Of a DNA stretch of 64,000 nucleotides, positions 61,026-64,000 are shown piece by piece. Every line of letters begins with the position of its first letter. Within the stretch, counting starts at the first letter, position 1. A program made the translations under genes and the position numbers. This stretch comes from Treponema bryantii. GTDB lineage: Bacteria; Spirochaetota; Spirochaetia; Treponematales; Treponemataceae. Location: NCBI RefSeq assembly GCF_036492245.1, contig NZ_AP025286.1:1364001-1428000 (forward strand), in the 5' to 3' direction. Under the pieces are notes generated by a model that worked only from the letters and a program-made list of their open reading frames with translations, made no database searches and was not told the DNA's origin.

Positions 61026-61619
61026 CTACATGGCTTTTAGCGCCTTTGAAATATCTTTTAATCTCGGACAGATTTCATATTCAGAAAGGTCTCCGAGCAT
61101 AACCGTATCATTATTCTGTAATGCATCTTCGAAATCTTTAAGGATTGGTGAGAATTCAGCAAAGAAATCTTTGAAATTTATTCCATTCATGCTGGTATTT
61201 GTAAATGTCTCTGGGAAAAGAGAGGCGAGTGTTGCAACATGGCAGAACTGTTCGATGCTGTCAGCAAGATTTTTGATGGATTCACTGACTTCGAGATTTT
61301 TACCGCTCTGCAGTGCAACAGGAACTTCTTCCATCTGTTTTGCAAGTTCTGCAAAAAGATCTGACAGTTTCTCAAAAGAGGCTTTGATTTCGCTTACTGT
61401 AACAATATGGAATTCAAACTTAGTGTCCTTTCCAAGAGGTTCAGCGGCTTTTTCATCGAAGTTGTCTGCTGTAACCTGTTTTGAATCAACTGTAATACCA
61501 ATTACTGCTGCCTGATTTTCTTCACAGGTACTTTGAAAAGATTTAAGTACATCTCCAATTGTCTGTTCATCTTCAATCTGAACGTCAACCTGCTGCCCGT
61601 TTATGTAAAATTCTATCAT
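61026..61619 (-). CDS. Protein of unknown function next to fliD (beta-grasp plus helical)
   Basis: 197 residues, cytosolic by sequence. Residues 1-74 have the strand-strand-helix-strand order of a ubiquitin-like beta-grasp (MIEFYINGQQVDVQIEDEQ, TIGDVLKSFQSTCEEN, GITVDSKQV, TKFEFHIVT). Residues 75-197 are helical (VSEIKASFEKLSDLFAELAKQMEEVP, SESIKNLADSIEQFCHVATLASLFPE). It lies 12 bases after fliD and 4 before the PilZ gene. A chaperone for the FliD cap (the FliT role) is a reasonable guess from size, helices and place, not from homology. Confidence 0.75.
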   Translation of the reverse strand: MIEFYINGQQVDVQIEDEQTIGDVLKSFQSTCEENQAAVIGITVDSKQVTADNFDEKAAEPLGKDTKFEFHIVTVSEIKASFEKLSDLFAELAKQMEEVPVALQSGKNLEVSESIKNLADSIEQFCHVATLASLFPETFTNTSMNGINFKDFFAEFSPILKDFEDALQNNDTVMLGDLSEYEICPRLKDISKALKAM

Positions 61620-61631
61620 ATTGTACCTGCC

Positions 61632-63701
61632 TTATCGATTCTGATTTTGCTGCTGCTTTGTGAAGTTCGAGATTGTATTCTGCTGTGCTTCAAGGCTGTT
61701 CAGCGAGCCTTCCATCTGACTGTATTTATTACGAAGTTCAGCTTCTTTTTTAGCCATCTGAGCTTCGAGTTTTGTAATTTTTGTTTCAGAACTTTTGATT
61801 TTTGAATCCAGTGTTGAAGTTTTCATTGCGAGGATTCCGCCTGTCTGTGTATAAGCAGAAATCTGCTTGTCCAGCTTAAAGGCAATTCCTGTATCAACTA
61901 TAAGATCTCCATCTGAGTCATAACCAAAAAGCATTTTTATATCATCAAGATGATTTGCAAGTGCATCATCAAGTTTCTTTTCATCAATTTCAAGATAACC
62001 GCGCAGCTTGCTCTGAGAATATCCTCCTGAGTAACCACTTGCATTTGTAGCAATTCCAAGCTGTGAAAGCATTGTGATTTCTGCACTGTCGGAGAACATG
62101 TATCTTGCTGCGATTGTAGAAGCCATGTTTGATTTAATATTTGTCAGAGAAAAATCAGACTGGAATAGTCCAAGCTTCTTTTTCTCAGCTTCTTTTTCAT
62201 CTTTTGAAAGATATTCAAGTTCATCAACGATTTCAGGTTTATTCTGAGAAAGAATGTTAAGTTCTGCAACTGCCTGGTTATATTTACCGACAAAATCAAT
62301 TATCGCTGCCTTTGATGCATCAACATCCGGTTTAACTGAAATTGTTGCTGTTTTTTCTGTCTTATCATGAACATTAAGAGTAATTTCCGGGACTACATCA
62401 TCAATCTTATTTGAAGAACGTGTAATTGTAATTCCTTCATATTTTATGATGGCATCATCAGCTGTAGAAACCGGATGCTTTGGTCCATAACCAAGATCTT
62501 TTATCGGGTCTAAGGCTGTAATACTGGAAATTTCGTAAGAGGTTCCTGTGTTTTTGTTTCTGATTGCAAGAGCTTTTATGCCACTGAAATCTGAAAGTTT
62601 TACATCAATTTGTGCAGGTTTTCCGTCTTCTGAAGGAGTGTATGGAATTTCTTTTTCTGTTCCATCGTCCATAACTGCATAGAGAATTGAATTTGTTTTT
62701 ACAGGTTCAAGCGGAGCAGGGGGCTCTGGCGGAAGATTAAGGTTTGTATCAGATGCATTATTGCTGATTACAATACCGCTATATTCTGCTGTTCCGGCAT
62801 CAGGAAGTTCCGGCTGTAATAAGGTTTTATTGATTTCTGGAGTAATATCTTCTGTTTCTTTCTGAGTAACTGTAAACTGAAGATGAAGGTCTGTATCACG
62901 AAGGATTTTTTCAGGGATTTTGACCTGATAAGCTCCTCTAGGTTCTACAACTGCAGTCTGTTTTTCTTCATCGTATTTTGTATTTGTAAGTGAAAGAACT
63001 GGCATATAAACCGGTTCATCATATTCAATTTTATTTACCGGTAAAATTTCAGTCTGAGAAGATGCAAAAGTTTGTGCCTGTGATTTAATTTTATCAACCA
63101 TGCCTGAATCAAAGGCAAAGGTTTTTGCATCATCTTCAAAAATAAGACGGTTTTCTTTTCCTGTCGGAATTGCTTCTATGAGAAGCGATTTTTTTCCGGC
63201 ACTCGCACCGATTATTGAAGACTTAATGACATTGTTTCCGCGCTTGTTGATTGCTGCAGAAAAGTCTTTAAGGGATCCTCCTTTCCAGTTGAAGATAATC
63301 TGTTTTTCTCCAACCTTGTAAGTATAGGTTCCTGTCGGTACTTTATAATCGTTATCGAGTTCGTCTGTAAGAAAACGGTCTGAAGAGGCTGCCTGTAATA
63401 CATCGACTTTAAAAGACTGTAAACTAGCACTGCGGTTTGCTTCAGCAGTAACAGCATATTCTTCTGTAGATGAGGTGAGTTTACTGTTAAAAGGATTTTC
63501 AAAAGAATAGAGAGTCTTAGTGTTGTCTCTAAGAGAGGTAAGTCTTGTATTAATTTCGCGCCAGGCGTCCTTTTCAGTTTTTAAATTTTCAAGCTGATTC
63601 TGTTCCCTTGTGAGAGGGATTCGCTCAATTTTCATGAGCTTTTCTACAGTATCGTTTGTATTATACTGATCAGTTACGCCTGGAATGTTCAGTCCGGCCA
63701 T
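61632..63701 (-). CDS. fliD: Flagellar filament cap protein FliD
   Basis: 689 residues, on the long side for FliD. The cap oligomer at the filament tip folds incoming flagellin. N-terminal FliD_N (about 5-110: MAGLNIPGVTDQYNTNDTVEKLMKIERIPLTREQNQLENLKTEKDAWREI as its start region) and C-terminal FliD_C (about 420-689, ending in coiled coil KITKLEAQMAKKEAELRNKYSQMEGSLNSLEAQQ). The middle carries a Pro-rich insert (LPPEPPAPLEPV, near residue 325). No signal peptide, as expected for type III export. It starts 3 bases after flaG, typical flaG-fliD order. Confidence 0.94.
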   Translation of the reverse strand: MAGLNIPGVTDQYNTNDTVEKLMKIERIPLTREQNQLENLKTEKDAWREINTRLTSLRDNTKTLYSFENPFNSKLTSSTEEYAVTAEANRSASLQSFKVDVLQAASSDRFLTDELDNDYKVPTGTYTYKVGEKQIIFNWKGGSLKDFSAAINKRGNNVIKSSIIGASAGKKSLLIEAIPTGKENRLIFEDDAKTFAFDSGMVDKIKSQAQTFASSQTEILPVNKIEYDEPVYMPVLSLTNTKYDEEKQTAVVEPRGAYQVKIPEKILRDTDLHLQFTVTQKETEDITPEINKTLLQPELPDAGTAEYSGIVISNNASDTNLNLPPEPPAPLEPVKTNSILYAVMDDGTEKEIPYTPSEDGKPAQIDVKLSDFSGIKALAIRNKNTGTSYEISSITALDPIKDLGYGPKHPVSTADDAIIKYEGITITRSSNKIDDVVPEITLNVHDKTEKTATISVKPDVDASKAAIIDFVGKYNQAVAELNILSQNKPEIVDELEYLSKDEKEAEKKKLGLFQSDFSLTNIKSNMASTIAARYMFSDSAEITMLSQLGIATNASGYSGGYSQSKLRGYLEIDEKKLDDALANHLDDIKMLFGYDSDGDLIVDTGIAFKLDKQISAYTQTGGILAMKTSTLDSKIKSSETKITKLEAQMAKKEAELRNKYSQMEGSLNSLEAQQNTISNFTKQQQNQNR

Positions 63702-63704
63702 AGT

Positions 63705-63998
63705 TTAGATTACTTCGTCGAACATTGAGCCTATGGCTTTTCTGATGCGAAGCTTAAGTTTCTGCATATCTTCTGACGGAATCTGCTTTATAACCTGATT
63801 TGTTTCCGAATCTACGATAGAAACGACTACACTTCCAAGTTCTTTGTTCACACTGAACAAAAGCTTGTTTCCGCCAACCATCTCAGTCATTTTCTGCAGC
63901 GCTTGAGAATCCGCCTTTATCTCGGCAATATTCTGTTCTATATTCTGCGCTACCTGGGCTCCTGTGGGAGTTATGGAAGCCGCTGCATTCTGCTGTTG
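63705..63998 (-). CDS. flaG: FlaG family flagellar protein (5' part outside window)
   Basis: 98 codons are open from base 63998 to the TAA at 63705-63707, and the frame stays open to the window edge, so the ATG at 63890 is internal. The visible part has a Gln/Ala-rich N-terminal stretch, then the FlaG core GGNKLLFSVNKELGSVVVSIVDSETNQVIKQIPSEDMQKLKLRIRKAIGSMFDEVI, with the LxF..d...g..vv.v.D..TgevIRqIP pattern. FlaG affects filament length in other bacteria; its mechanism is unsettled. It lies 3 bases before fliD. Confidence 0.92.
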   Translation of the reverse strand, partial: QQQNAAASITPTGAQVAQNIEQNIAEIKADSQALQKMTEMVGGNKLLFSVNKELGSVVVSIVDSETNQVIKQIPSEDMQKLKLRIRKAIGSMFDEVI

Positions 63999-64000
63999 TA

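Noticed and set aside
1-64000. CRISPR arrays, rRNA, tmRNA, RNase P RNA and riboswitches
   Set aside because: I looked in all intergenic stretches and saw no matching repeats or conserved cores; a covariance-model scan would be needed to exclude small RNAs.

Overview
The window reads as chromosome of a low-GC, flagellated diderm spirochaete, most likely a Treponema of the gut, rumen or oral type. The evidence is a FlgN-FlgK-FlgL-FliW-CsrA cluster facing a FliD/FlaG/PilZ cluster, many small lipoproteins with relaxed spirochaetal lipoboxes (FTSC, FVSC, FISC), a short SMC and a NeuB-type enzyme. No rRNA gene is present, so the species cannot be fixed. There is no phage, plasmid, insertion sequence or CRISPR array.

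Layout. 1-1839: 5' part of secA (-). 1973-5667 (+): lipoprotein, membrane protein, Nudix hydrolase, SH3-like lipoprotein, sialic-acid-synthase-like neuB. 5700-7824 (-): coaX and hisS. 7964-12478 (+): a 1504-residue repeat lipoprotein. 12616-17792 (+): rimP-nusA-infB-rbfA translation/transcription operon behind a strong promoter and an attenuator-like hairpin. 17840-27466 (-): envelope module of alpha-2-macroglobulin, PBP1C and two paralogous lipo/secreted proteins. 27530-27856: tRNA-Val and a partial duplicate of it. 28025-29636 (+): two unknown genes. 29633-37431 (-): smc, membrane protein, TPR lipoprotein, SIMPL lipoprotein, serS, AI-2E-type exporter. 37505-37740: a palindromic MITE-like element. 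37757-43441 (-): tig, clpP, clpX, a DEAD-box helicase and a glycosyltransferase. 43527-43807: tRNA-Gly x2 and tRNA-Leu. 43951-45480 (+): adenylate cyclase with an in-frame stop. 45579-45897: tRNA-Lys, -His, -Arg, with terminator-like hairpins between them. 45973-53778 (-): six-gene operon joining a SUMF1-fold protein and a coiled-coil lipoprotein to a divergent oligopeptide-type ABC transporter. 54176-58487 (+): flagellar hook-junction operon behind a sigma-28-type promoter. 58489-64000 (-): flaG, fliD, a small protein, a PilZ protein, a hypothetical, tsaE and tsaB.

How it works together. The right-hand 10 kb makes the hook-filament junction and cap (FlgK, FlgL, FliD, FlaG) with its chaperone (FlgN), its translational control (FliW/CsrA) and a c-di-GMP receptor. 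The middle handles protein folding and turnover (Tig, ClpXP), chromosome organisation (SMC) and envelope protection (A2M with PBP1C). The most unusual items are the SUMF1/ABC operon, the SMC without a visible hinge, the interrupted cyclase, several repeat families at gene borders, and three genes that look leaderless.
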